Part shown: piece by piece, positions 7,673 through 16,071 of the stretch | How the letters are laid out: the number at the start of each line of letters is the position of its first letter | Position numbering within the stretch: the stretch's first letter is position 1 | Assembly (NCBI GenBank): GCA_030432755.1 | Contig: JAUILZ010000021.1 | Location: 1-64,000 of the forward strand | Length of the DNA: 64,000 bases | Source: Gammaproteobacteria bacterium | GTDB lineage: Bacteria; Pseudomonadota; Gammaproteobacteria; Arenicellales; Poriferihabitantaceae | Direction: 5' to 3' | Notes under the pieces: generated by a model | Databases searched by the model: none | The model's input: the letters and a program-made list of their open reading frames with translations, nothing else | Told to the model about the DNA's origin: nothing | Made by a program: the position numbers and the translations under genes

Positions 7673-9442
7673 ATGTGCGCTAAATCCAAGGATCGGAAAC
7701 CCGCAGGCCGGCCTGGCGGAGGCGATGTCGCCCAGGCTTCGACCTCCGCCTCCCTGCATCACTGGGTATCGCCCGGCGACGCTCCCGCACCGATGCGTGC
7801 CAGCACTGCCATCGACTGCGGCTGGGGACGGGTTCTGTTCGGCCAGACTTTCGACTCCCATGCCGCTTTACTGAAGGCGTTGCGGGAAGAACGGCCGGAC
7901 GAACGCGACGTCGCCATCTACGTGCGCGAGCCACAGGTGCTGGTGGCCGGCGCCCCCCAGGACGTCTTCCTCGACCCCTCGGTCACGTTGCGCCGTGACC
8001 TGGAAGAGCCTGTGCCGGCCATCGCCAGGCGCGATCGCGCCCGGATCCGGGAGGCCACGCCGTCTGACCTGGAGAACATAAACAGCGTACTTCGCGCGCG
8101 CGGCATGGTGCCGCTGCGCGCGGACTTCCTCGAGGCCCGGGAGGAGGATGACCCCGTCGTCATCCTGCTGGCCTGCGCGGGCGAGGACGACGCGGTGGAG
8201 GGCGTGGTCATGGGCATCGATCATGGCCGCGCCTTCGGTGACCCCGAGGCGGGGGCGAGCCTGTGGGCGTTGTCGGTGGATCCCCAGGCCATGACGCCGG
8301 GAATCGGCACCCTGCTGGTGGACACCCTCTCCGCTCGCCTGCGCGAGGCGGGATGTCGCTACCTCGACCTGTCCGTGATGCACGACAATGAACAGGCGCT
8401 GGCGCTCTACCGCCAGCGCGGATTCGAGGCGGTGCCGGCCTACTGCGTGAAGCGCAAGAACCCCGTCAATGCGACCCTCTACATGAGTCCCGCGGAAACC
8501 GCTGATCTCAACCCCTACGCCGAAATCATCGTCGACGAGGCCCGCCGGCGCGGCATCCGGGTCAACGTCGAGGATGCCGACTACGGGCTCTTCCGACTCA
8601 CCCATGGCGGGCGCACGGTATCCTGCCGCGAGTCCCTCAGTGATCTCACCTCGGCGGTGAGCCTCAGCCGCTGCGACGACAAGGCGCTGACCACGCGCCT
8701 GCTGTCCCGCGCCGGACTCAATGTGCCCGAGCAGCGCCAGGTGCAAACCGCCGATGAGGCAGTCGCATTCCGGCGCGAGGTGGACAGTATCGTGATCAAG
8801 CCCGCGCGCGGTGAACAGGGCCACGGGGTGTTCGTCAACCTCGCCTCCGACGTCGAGGTGCGTGAGGCGTTCGACGCGCTCCGCGCCGACGACGAGGTCA
8901 TCCTCGCGGAGCACTGCGTGGAAGGGGATGACCTGCGGATCGTCGTGATCGGCGACGAGGTAGTGGCCGCCGCCATCCGCCGCGCGCCGGAGATCCGGGG
9001 CAACGGCAAGTTGACCGCCGCCGAACTCATCGCCAAGCAAAGCCGCCGTCGTCGCGCCGCTACCGGCGGGGAGAGCGAAATACCGATCGACCCCGAAACC
9101 GACCGCTGCCTCAACGCCGCAGGCTTCGCCATGGAGGACATCATCCCGGAAGGCAGGAGTGTCACCGTGCGCCAGACCGCCAACCTGCATACCGGCGGGA
9201 CGCTGCACGACGTCACCGACGACCTGCACCCGGAACTCCGCCGGGTGGCGCTGGCCGCCGCGCGTGCCCTGGAGATCCCGGTGGTTGGGCTCGACCTTAT
9301 CGTGCCCGCGGCGGACTCCGCCGAGTACGCGATCATCGAGGCCAACGAACGCCCGGGACTCGCCAACCACGAACCGCAGCCCACGGCGGAGCGATTCGTC
9401 GACCTGCTGTTCCCCGAAACCGTAAACCACAACGCGCCCTGA
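7673..9442 (+). CDS. ngg: N-acetylglutaminylglutamine synthetase (GNAT + ATP-grasp)
   Basis: A bifunctional protein of 589 residues. A GNAT acetyltransferase domain occupies about residues 120-265 (starts IREATPSDLENIN) and an ATP-grasp ligase domain about 330-580 (CDDKALTTRLLSRAG, EGDDLRIVVIGDE, AIIEANERPGL). It would acetylate glutamine and ligate the second glutamine to form the dipeptide amidated by AsnO. I chose ATG 7673, because a strong SD (GGAGG, 7660-7664) sits 8 nt upstream. ATG 7658, which overlaps the asnO stop, would place that SD inside the gene. Confidence 0.92.
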   Translation: MCAKSKDRKPAGRPGGGDVAQASTSASLHHWVSPGDAPAPMRASTAIDCGWGRVLFGQTFDSHAALLKALREERPDERDVAIYVREPQVLVAGAPQDVFLDPSVTLRRDLEEPVPAIARRDRARIREATPSDLENINSVLRARGMVPLRADFLEAREEDDPVVILLACAGEDDAVEGVVMGIDHGRAFGDPEAGASLWALSVDPQAMTPGIGTLLVDTLSARLREAGCRYLDLSVMHDNEQALALYRQRGFEAVPAYCVKRKNPVNATLYMSPAETADLNPYAEIIVDEARRRGIRVNVEDADYGLFRLTHGGRTVSCRESLSDLTSAVSLSRCDDKALTTRLLSRAGLNVPEQRQVQTADEAVAFRREVDSIVIKPARGEQGHGVFVNLASDVEVREAFDALRADDEVILAEHCVEGDDLRIVVIGDEVVAAAIRRAPEIRGNGKLTAAELIAKQSRRRRAATGGESEIPIDPETDRCLNAAGFAMEDIIPEGRSVTVRQTANLHTGGTLHDVTDDLHPELRRVALAAARALEIPVVGLDLIVPAADSAEYAIIEANERPGLANHEPQPTAERFVDLLFPETVNHNAP

Positions 9443-9454
9443 GGAGGGCCTGAC

Positions 9455-10597
9455 ATGAACAAACCCGTACCAGGCGGGAAGGCGCGCACGCGCCAGCTCG
9501 CCGTCGATCGTGACTACCTCGTCCAGCGCATGCTGGATCTGCTGGCCATCCCCAGCCCCACCGGCATGACCGACCGCGTGGTTGCGTGGGTCTGCGAGGA
9601 GCTGGAATCCCTGGGCATTCCATTCGAGCTGACCCGCAGGGGCGCGATCCGCGCCGACATCCGCGGCGAAACCAGCAGCCCGGATCGCGCCATCGTCTCC
9701 CACCTCGACGTGATCGGGGCGATGGTCAAGGAACTTCTCCCGGGTAACCGCCTGCAGGTGGTGCCCATCGGCACCTGGTCGGCGCGCTTCGCAGAGGGTG
9801 CCCGGGTCACGGTGTACGCGGACGACCATCGCAGCTACCGTGGCACGCTTTTGCCGAAGAAGGCGTCAGGCCATGTCTACAACGAGGACGTCGACAAGCA
9901 GCCGGTGTCCTGGGACAACCTGGAATGCCGCCTCGACGAGGTATTCGACGGCGGCCGTACGGTCGCCGATCTTGGAATCCAGGTCGGCGACCACATCGCG
10001 GTGGACACCAATCCCGAGGTTTCGCCCAACGGTTTCATCAATTCACGCCACCTGGACGACAAGGCAGGGGTCGCCGCGGTGCTGGCGGCGGCGCGCGCGG
10101 TGACGCAGGAGGAATGCCACCTGCCATTCGACGTCCACCTGCTGTTCACGATCTCGGAGGAGGTCGGGGTGGGCGCTTCCCACGTGCTCCACGGTGATGT
10201 CTCGGAGCTGATCTCCATCGACAACGGCACCCTCGCGCCGGGACAGAACACCGCGGAATTCGGCGTCACCGTGGCAATGCAGGATTCGAGCGGTCCCTTC
10301 GACTGGCATCTCAGCCGCCACCTGCTTGAGCTCTGCCGCGACCATGACATCATCCATGCACGCGACGTGTTCCGTTACTATCGCAGCGATGCCGCGGCGG
10401 CGCTGGAGGCGGGCAACGACATTCGCACCGCGTTACTGTGCTTCGGACTCGACGCCTCCCACGGCTACGAGCGCACGCACCTGGATTCGCTGATGGCGCT
10501 GGCCAACCTGCTGACCCACTACATGCAGAGCCCGGCCCTGTTCGAACGGGACGATGTCACCATCGGGCCGGTGGGCGACCTGCTGGACAAGGCCTGA
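9455..10597 (+). CDS. NAGGN-associated M42 family metallopeptidase
   Basis: A 380-residue M42/M20-type dinuclear zinc peptidase. Likely metal ligands and catalytic residues lie in SHLDVIGA (residue ~82), RHLDDKAGV (~198), SEEVGVGAS (~234) and SIDNG (~254). The gene follows ngg by 12 bp, with SD GAGGAGG. In other genomes this subfamily is found with asnO and ngg and is called the osmoprotectant NAGGN system M42 peptidase; a role in NAGGN turnover is assumed there, not proven. Its stop is 12 bp from that of the convergent amidinotransferase gene. Confidence 0.88.
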   Translation: MNKPVPGGKARTRQLAVDRDYLVQRMLDLLAIPSPTGMTDRVVAWVCEELESLGIPFELTRRGAIRADIRGETSSPDRAIVSHLDVIGAMVKELLPGNRLQVVPIGTWSARFAEGARVTVYADDHRSYRGTLLPKKASGHVYNEDVDKQPVSWDNLECRLDEVFDGGRTVADLGIQVGDHIAVDTNPEVSPNGFINSRHLDDKAGVAAVLAAARAVTQEECHLPFDVHLLFTISEEVGVGASHVLHGDVSELISIDNGTLAPGQNTAEFGVTVAMQDSSGPFDWHLSRHLLELCRDHDIIHARDVFRYYRSDAAAALEAGNDIRTALLCFGLDASHGYERTHLDSLMALANLLTHYMQSPALFERDDVTIGPVGDLLDKA

Positions 10598-10609
10598 CGG
10601 TCAGCCGTA

Positions 10610-11572
10610 TCAGGTGCCGGTATCGCGCTGCAGGATACCGGTCAGGCAGCCGACGTTGCCGGCCGCCTTCGACAGTTCGTCGGTGGGTGTTGTCAGGCAT
10701 TCGATGCCGAGACTTTCGAACCAGGCCTGGATCTTCGGCAGGCCGTCGACCATCAGGGTCCGCCGCGGTCCCAGGGTGACGAAGTTGATGCCGCGCCAGG
10801 AATCCGCCTCGTCGTCGAACGGCGCGAAGGCGACGCGGTAGCCGCGTTCTTCGAGTGCACGCACGGTGGCATGCGGCGTGCGCCGCGGCCAGGCGATCGC
10901 GAGGTCGCGGTCGGCGATGCGCAGCATGCCCATGAAGTGCATGGTGCCCCAGGGCATGTCCACCGCGATGGTTTCGACGTCTAGCTCGGCGAGCAGGTTC
11001 GAAATCTGGTCTATCGCGGCCTGGTTAGTGCGCGGCCCGCGGCCAATCATCGCAGTCACCGGATCCAGCCACACCAGGTCGGCGCCCTCGAAGGTCGCGC
11101 TGCCGGTCAGGGTCCTGAGGATCGGGATGCCGAGATCGGCGAGCCGGCGCGCGACCTGGCGTTCCTCGCCGGCGCGCACCGTGGAGGCGGGCCTTGCCAG
11201 GATCGCGCCAGCGGGCGTCATCACGAACAGGTCGGCGCAGAACATCTGGTTGGGCGCGCAGGGATATTTCGGTTCGACGAAGTGCACCTCGATGCCCAGC
11301 CGACGGTAGGTTTCGGCCATGCGCGCGTGTTCCTCGCGTGCCCGTCCTTCATCGAGAGCCTCGAGCATCTGCACCGTGTCAGGATCGTCACGCGCGGCCT
11401 CGAGTTCGTCGCCGGGTGCGTGCAGCAGGACCGCGCGCAGCTGCCGCCACTCCGAATCGATCCTGCAAGGGGCCCATACCGCGCCCAGTTCGTCGCGGTG
11501 GTCCGCTTCACGTTGCGACCAGTTGTCGCCGCCGTAGGCGGCGCTGCCGAAGGTGCTTTTCAACCTGTTCAT
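10610..11572 (-). CDS. Amidinotransferase-superfamily hydrolase (arginine deiminase/DDAH-like)
   Basis: A 320-residue protein of the guanidino-group-modifying superfamily. The expected catalytic set is present: acidic residue in FEGADLVW, His in PWGTMHFMG, and nucleophilic Cys at residue 309 in NVGCLTG, near the C-terminus. Members hydrolyse or transfer amidino groups from arginine, methylarginine or similar compounds; the substrate here is unknown. ATG 11572 overlaps the stop of the ankyrin gene (ATGA), so the two are translationally coupled. An open frame extends upstream, but that part is antisense-like Arg/Gly-rich translation of the ankyrin gene. Confidence 0.8.
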   Translation of the reverse strand: MNRLKSTFGSAAYGGDNWSQREADHRDELGAVWAPCRIDSEWRQLRAVLLHAPGDELEAARDDPDTVQMLEALDEGRAREEHARMAETYRRLGIEVHFVEPKYPCAPNQMFCADLFVMTPAGAILARPASTVRAGEERQVARRLADLGIPILRTLTGSATFEGADLVWLDPVTAMIGRGPRTNQAAIDQISNLLAELDVETIAVDMPWGTMHFMGMLRIADRDLAIAWPRRTPHATVRALEERGYRVAFAPFDDEADSWRGINFVTLGPRRTLMVDGLPKIQAWFESLGIECLTTPTDELSKAAGNVGCLTGILQRDTGT

Positions 11573-12297
11573 GAATCGTTGCCCAGCTGGATGATTTCGA
11601 CGATCTCTGTATATCCACGCGATTCCGCATGCTGGAGCGGAGCGATGCCATCGCGGTCGGCAATGGCGGGGTCCGCGCCCGCTTCGACCAGGTAACGAAC
11701 CGTAGCAGTGTGATCGGGTCCACCGTCTCCCAGCACCACGGCTTCCATCAATGCCGTCCAACCCAGGTTATTCACGTGGTCGAGTGGCGCGCCGCCCGCG
11801 ATGAGGCGCCGGACCACTTCGTGATGACCGAGGTGGGCCGCGGCGATCAGGGCGGTGCCGTTATAGACGCTGGTGACGAGGTCCGGTCGATTGCCCAGAT
11901 CCATTGCCAGGGAAACGAGCGCGGGATCATCCGCCACGGCCGCGATGGTCAGGACATCGTAGACGCCATTTTCCAGGGCGTTCATGTCCGCGCCGGCATT
12001 CGCCAGCGCCTCAAGGGCTTCGTCGTTCGATGCAAATGCGGCGACATGCGCAGGTGTACGGTTGGCGAGGTCCCGCGCATTCACATCGTGTCCGGCCGCG
12101 GCAAGCTGACGTATGGCCTCGACATCATTCTCATGGGCGGCGCGATGCAACCCGTCATAGCCCGCGATATCAGACGAGGACGGTGGGGTCTGGGCATCCG
12201 CGGCGGCGGCAGCAGTAATTGACAGGAATACAAGGAGCCGTCTGCACCAGGGTGAGAGGGTGTGGCGTAATCGTGTTCCCACGGATTTCGAATGCAT
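11569..12297 (-). CDS. Exported ankyrin-repeat protein
   Basis: About 242 residues from ATG 12297 (an ATG at 12321 is also in frame). An N-terminal signal peptide (basic CRR, then LLVFLSITAAAAADAQ) is followed by five or six ankyrin repeats, recognisable as GLHRAAHENDVEAIRQL, TPAHVAAFASNDEALEAL, TALIAAAHLGHHEVVRRL, TALMEAVVLG and APLQHAESRGYTEIVEI. It is probably periplasmic and a protein-binding scaffold. The gene overlaps the downstream amidinotransferase gene by 4 bp and follows nfsA by 63 bp. The predicted compartments of ankyrin (exported) and hydrolase (no signal) differ, which is odd for a coupled pair. Confidence 0.82.
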   Translation of the reverse strand: MHSKSVGTRLRHTLSPWCRRLLVFLSITAAAAADAQTPPSSSDIAGYDGLHRAAHENDVEAIRQLAAAGHDVNARDLANRTPAHVAAFASNDEALEALANAGADMNALENGVYDVLTIAAVADDPALVSLAMDLGNRPDLVTSVYNGTALIAAAHLGHHEVVRRLIAGGAPLDHVNNLGWTALMEAVVLGDGGPDHTATVRYLVEAGADPAIADRDGIAPLQHAESRGYTEIVEIIQLGNDS

Positions 12298-12360
12298 TAT
12301 TGTTCCCTGGTCTCCCGCCATTCAGCAGTTCCTCTGGTTGGTTACGGGCCGCCGCTCTGG

Positions 12361-13098
12361 CTACTTCATCTCGAAGCCACGATCACGCAGAAAGCCCCGC
12401 ATGTGTGGCCGAGACTCCCGCCCGAGCAGAGCGGCCATCTGCCCGCTCCAGGTGGCGTCGCGGTTGTTGCTGCCGCGGCTGAGATAGTAGTCGTTCATCG
12501 TCCGGTCATACTCCGCGATGCGCTCGCGGTCACCGGAATCGTCGTAGCGGTTTTCCTTCAGCACTACGTCCACCGGCAGGCGCGGTTTCACCTCGGGATC
12601 CTGGTCCGGGTAGCCAAGGCAGAGTCCGAACACGGGGTAGACGTGGCGCGGCAGCGCCAGCAGCCCGGCGGCTCGCGCCGGGTCGTTGCGGATGGCGCCG
12701 ATATAGCAGATACCGAGCCCCTCGGACTCCGCCGCCACTACGACGTTCTGCGCCATGAGCGCGGTATCCACCGTGGCGATGATGAACTGCTCGGTGAACC
12801 CCTCGGTGGGTGTCCTGCCCTGCCATTCGCAGCAGCGCGACGAGCGATGGAGATCGGCGCAGAACACGAGGAATTCCGCGGCCTGCTCCACCTGCACCTG
12901 GCCAGCAGCGATGTCGCGGAACGCGCTGCGCAATTCCCGATCGGTGACGCGGATCACACTCACGCCCTGGAGGAAGCTCGAACTGGCGGCGGCCTGCCCT
13001 GCGCGGATGAGCGTGTCGAGGAGGTCTGGCGGCAACGGCCGATCGGTGAAACGGCGGATGGAGCGGTGGGCGAGGAGCCCTTCGATGACGGGGGACAC
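12361..13098 (-). CDS. nfsA: NfsA-type oxygen-insensitive nitroreductase
   Basis: A 245-residue FMN-dependent NADPH nitroreductase/flavin reductase. It starts with the HRSIRRFTDRPL FMN-phosphate-binding segment, followed by ASSSSFLQG-like AAASSSFLQG, VAAESEGLGICYIG, VFGLCLGYPDQDPEVKPR and the C-terminal YYLSRGSNNRDATWS. All match Escherichia coli NfsA closely in order and length. The likely role is two-electron reduction of nitroaromatics, quinones or chromate using NADPH. It is the first gene of a possible three-gene unit with the ankyrin and amidinotransferase genes, and is divergent from the thioredoxin-like gene. Confidence 0.9.
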   Translation of the reverse strand: MSPVIEGLLAHRSIRRFTDRPLPPDLLDTLIRAGQAAASSSFLQGVSVIRVTDRELRSAFRDIAAGQVQVEQAAEFLVFCADLHRSSRCCEWQGRTPTEGFTEQFIIATVDTALMAQNVVVAAESEGLGICYIGAIRNDPARAAGLLALPRHVYPVFGLCLGYPDQDPEVKPRLPVDVVLKENRYDDSGDRERIAEYDRTMNDYYLSRGSNNRDATWSGQMAALLGRESRPHMRGFLRDRGFEMK

Positions 13099-13253
13099 GG
13101 TGATGACGCTGTCGGTTGCAGGGGCAGGCTATTCTCCGGGTCTGCCCCGGGAGGTCAAGCCGGCGCGGGATGTATCCGAAGTCTCACCGGTGACCTGCTT
13201 GCCGGCGCCGCGTAAAATGCCGCGCTAAGTCGTCATTCCACCCGAGGTGCCCG

Positions 13254-13775
13254 ATGTCCCTTTCACCTTTCCACAGACCCGGGCGGCTGTCGTCCCTCGT
13301 CGCAGCATTGCTGTTGTGGCTGTTGCACGCATCCAGCCATGCGGACGCTCCTGTTGGATGGGATTTCCAGCCCTTCGACACTGCGCGCGCGGCCGCTGAG
13401 CGCGAGCAGAAGCCGCTGTTCGTCTATTTCGGCCGCCATGGCTGCCCCACCTGTGCGCGCGTCAACCACGAGAGTCTTTCCGACCCCACGGTACGGGAGC
13501 GGTATCACGCCAACTACGTGCTCGCCTACGTGGACACGGAGAGCGGCGAGCGTCTGCACCTGCCCGCCGGCGAGCGCACCACCGAGATGGATCTCGGTAT
13601 TCGATACGAGGTGTACGGCACCCCGTTTTTCTTCTTCATGGAACCGGATGGGTCCAACATCACCCGTATTCCCGGCTATGTCAGCGCAGCGCAATTCCTC
13701 GGGCTCGATGCCTGGGTTCATGGGGGATACTATCGGACGATGTCGCTGCAGGAGTTCGCCACGGGGGGCTCATGA
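13254..13775 (+). CDS. Exported thioredoxin-fold protein (CPTC motif)
   Basis: A 173-residue protein with a signal peptide (SSLVAALLLWLLHASSHA) and a thioredoxin-like domain: redox motif HGCPTCARVNHES about residue 60, and the cis-proline segment VYGTPFFFF. The CxxC suggests a periplasmic thiol-disulfide oxidoreductase of the SoxW/DsbD-gamma-like type, but no partner is visible. Its stop overlaps the start of the next gene (ATGA), so it is translationally coupled to the beta-propeller protein, a possible client or functional partner. A TAAAAT box at 13213-13218 could be the -10; no good -35 is seen. Confidence 0.8.
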   Translation: MSLSPFHRPGRLSSLVAALLLWLLHASSHADAPVGWDFQPFDTARAAAEREQKPLFVYFGRHGCPTCARVNHESLSDPTVRERYHANYVLAYVDTESGERLHLPAGERTTEMDLGIRYEVYGTPFFFFMEPDGSNITRIPGYVSAAQFLGLDAWVHGGYYRTMSLQEFATGGS

Positions 13776-15001
13776 TGAAGCTTGCCGGGGTGCTCCTCGG
13801 GATTCCGCTTGCCGCGGGGGCCGCGCCCTGGACGTTCTCCGCGCCGGTCACCGTTTCCGAACCCGCCGAGGGCGTTGTGTACCATCACCTTGACGGGGCG
13901 GGTCGCCGGCACCTCGCGGTATCCGGCGGGTCCATCGCCCTGGTCTGGGAAGATGACCGCGACGGCTCTCCCCGGGTTTACGCGGCGACCATGCCGCTGG
14001 ACGGGGAACAGTTTGGCCCGGCGATTCCGCTGGGCAGGGGGGCGGAATCCTATGCCCCGTCCATCGCCCCGTTACCAGGGGGGCGATGGGTCACCGCCTG
14101 GGAGCAGGACGGCGGGATCCACGCGGCGGTGCTTGAAACCGGCCGTGCCGGCGCGGAGACGCAACTCTCCAGTGATCCCGCCCGCCAGGTCAACCTGGCA
14201 AGCACCGCCGACGGCCGTGCCCTTGCAACCTGGGCCCGGCGTACGGGCCGGGACCAGGTGCTGGTGTTCAGTGAGCTCTCGTTCGGGGACGGAAACGTGT
14301 CCGCCACCTTGCCGGCAACGGTGACGGCGCCGGGCACCAGCGGTTACCAGGGATTCCCGGATGCCGCCTGGCTGGCGGATGGCGCGCTGCTGGTCACCTG
14401 GGAGGACCGGCGCGCGGGTCATACCCGGTTGTATGCCAGTCGCCGGTCGGCGGGCGGGTTGTTCGGCCGGGAAGTCCAGCTCAACGAACACAACGAGGCG
14501 GTGGCGACCGAAGACTATCTTGCCAACAAGGGCAGCGGCGCGATGCGGGTGAGCGTGGCCGCGGATCCCGGCGGCGCGGTCCGGGCCGTCTGGCTCGACA
14601 AGCGCAACCCGGGATCCGGCTATGCTGTGTGGGGCGCGTCGAGCGCCGACGGCGGCAGGTCGTTCGGCGCCAACGAGCGCGTCCAGGACACGATGGGCGA
14701 CGCGGTAGCCCAGTGGCATGCCTCCGTGGCCCACGGCCCGGGCGGTTTCGTGGCGGCCTGGGACGATGCGCGGGAAAACTGGAGCGACGAGACGGAGAGC
14801 GGTGATGTCGTGATCTCCTGGCAAACGCCGACGGGATGGAGCGAGGATCTAATCGTCCCGGGAGCTTCCGGACCCGGCTATCAGGGCAGCCCGGTGATCG
14901 CGCTGGATGCGAGCGGGGCGCTGCACCTCGTGTTCATCGAGAGCGATGTGCCAGGCGAGCCCACCCACCTGCGGTACCTGCGCGGCACGCCGTCCGGCTA
15001 G
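13772..15001 (+). CDS. Exported sialidase-like beta-propeller (BNR/Asp-box) protein
   Basis: A 409-residue protein with a signal peptide (MMKLAGVLLGIPLAAGA). Repeated blade motifs follow, with W-(E/D)-D-x-R signatures: LVWEDDRDGSPRVYA, VTWEDRRAGHTRLYA, AVWLDKRNPGSGYA, AAWDDARENWS. One Asp-box (SADGGRSFG) lies in the middle. This is the sialidase-superfamily propeller fold, but I do not see the sialidase arginine triad clearly, so an enzymatic role is not claimed. ATG at 13772 overlaps the upstream stop; ATG 13775 is an equal alternative. No gene-specific function is known to me. Confidence 0.75.
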   Translation: MMKLAGVLLGIPLAAGAAPWTFSAPVTVSEPAEGVVYHHLDGAGRRHLAVSGGSIALVWEDDRDGSPRVYAATMPLDGEQFGPAIPLGRGAESYAPSIAPLPGGRWVTAWEQDGGIHAAVLETGRAGAETQLSSDPARQVNLASTADGRALATWARRTGRDQVLVFSELSFGDGNVSATLPATVTAPGTSGYQGFPDAAWLADGALLVTWEDRRAGHTRLYASRRSAGGLFGREVQLNEHNEAVATEDYLANKGSGAMRVSVAADPGGAVRAVWLDKRNPGSGYAVWGASSADGGRSFGANERVQDTMGDAVAQWHASVAHGPGGFVAAWDDARENWSDETESGDVVISWQTPTGWSEDLIVPGASGPGYQGSPVIALDASGALHLVFIESDVPGEPTHLRYLRGTPSG

Positions 15002-15185
15002 CCCGACACCTCGAAAATCGCGCTGGCGGTCGTCGGTCCCGGACCGGTCGGCCCTCCTGTCGTGTCAGACATTGCGCCGATCTTTCCGGGGTTGTTACCG
15101 GCCGCCAAATGCCTGCCTGGCCTTTGCCCCGCAGCCCCGGTCGGAGGACGAGAGGGCGATAGCGCCCGGGCGCTATCCCGGGGTC

Positions 15186-15455
15186 GTGCTTTCGCGGCCG
15201 AATCCCGGGATCGACGATCTGGGGTGCCTCTACCGGGAGCGACAGCCTTCGTTCCGAGTCGAAGTCCACGTCTGCAAGAGCGAGATCGATAACCCGCCAG
15301 AGGCATACCTCTGGGATGACTGGTTCCACGTCCAGGGGCTGGATGGGGTTGCCACCGTCAACATTGTCCGCCATCCCTGCAGCTACCATCCCGTGGCTTA
15401 TCACCTCACGGGTACCCGGCAGCTTGACGACATCGTCGCTTCGGTTTTTACCTGA
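15186..15455 (+). CDS. Possible small hypothetical protein
   Basis: An unrecognised frame of about 89 residues from GTG 15186. It has good codon character (mostly G/C at third positions) and protein-like segments such as NPGIDDLGCLYRE, EVHVCKSEIDNPPEAYLW, DDWFHVQGLDG and HPVAYHLTGTRQLDDIV. No clear SD precedes the GTG, and the frame stays open further upstream across the end of the propeller gene, so the start is uncertain. It could be a genuine small gene or the remnant 3' end of a larger one. The rest of 15002-15547 holds nothing I can identify. Confidence 0.35.
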   Translation: MLSRPNPGIDDLGCLYRERQPSFRVEVHVCKSEIDNPPEAYLWDDWFHVQGLDGVATVNIVRHPCSYHPVAYHLTGTRQLDDIVASVFT

Positions 15456-15547
15456 CGGTTTGTCCCGGCGGCCATTGGCCCCGGCCCTGGATCAGGCGGG
15501 TCCGAATGTCAAATCGATCAGCGGTTCTACTCCCGCCAATCGGAATT

Positions 15548-16054
15548 TCAGCGGGGTCGGTACGGTAGCGGCCTTGGCCTGGGACGAGGGGCCGGGAGGG
15601 GCCGCGGGCGCGAATAGGGCGGTCGCGCATGGGGCGGCCGTGCATGGGGCGGCCGCGGGCGGTAATATGGTCGGTAATAGTCGGGCCTGTATACGGGAAC
15701 CGGAATCACGGCGGGGCTGGTAACGATGGTGGCCGGAGCCCTGGCGTCGTTCTGTGCCTGTATCCGGGCCTCTTCTTCCCTCGCCTCGTTTCGCGCCGCG
15801 AGATCCTCGCTGATCTTCTGCTGCCGCTCCCTGGCCGCCTGGACGTCTTCCGCCGAGGGCTCCGGCAGCGTGTCGAGTACCTGCGTATCGTGTCCCTCGC
15901 CCGGCGGTTCCGTGGTGTAGGTCACGTTGCCGTCCTCGTCCACGACCTTGTAGATTTCCTGGGCTGCCACGTGGTTGGTGGTAACGATAGCCACCGACAA
16001 CGCCAGTGACGCTGCACGCTGCCACCCGCAAAGTTGTTTGCGAATCAAGTTCAC
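15548..16054 (-). CDS. DUF4124 domain-containing exported protein
   Basis: A 168-residue protein with an N-terminal signal sequence (AASLALSVAIVTTNHVAAQ) directly followed by the short DUF4124 motif IYKVVDEDGNVTYTTEPP. Then comes a charged, Ala/Glu/Arg-rich helical stretch (about residues 60-105) and a Pro/Arg/Tyr-rich tail with repeated RPPHARPPHARPPY units. DUF4124 proteins are common periplasmic proteins of gammaproteobacteria with unknown function. The tail is low-complexity and likely disordered. No operon partner: neighbours are 17 bp away on the same strand (GFA protein upstream) and convergent. Confidence 0.8.
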   Translation of the reverse strand: MNLIRKQLCGWQRAASLALSVAIVTTNHVAAQEIYKVVDEDGNVTYTTEPPGEGHDTQVLDTLPEPSAEDVQAARERQQKISEDLAARNEAREEEARIQAQNDARAPATIVTSPAVIPVPVYRPDYYRPYYRPRPPHARPPHARPPYSRPRPLPAPRPRPRPLPYRPR

Positions 16055-16071
16055 GACGGCATGACTCTTCG

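Noticed and set aside
7868..9829. Minus-strand frame of 653 codons opposite ngg and the M42 peptidase gene
   Set aside because: Antisense to two genes with clear catalytic motifs and SD sites; low-complexity composition without domains.
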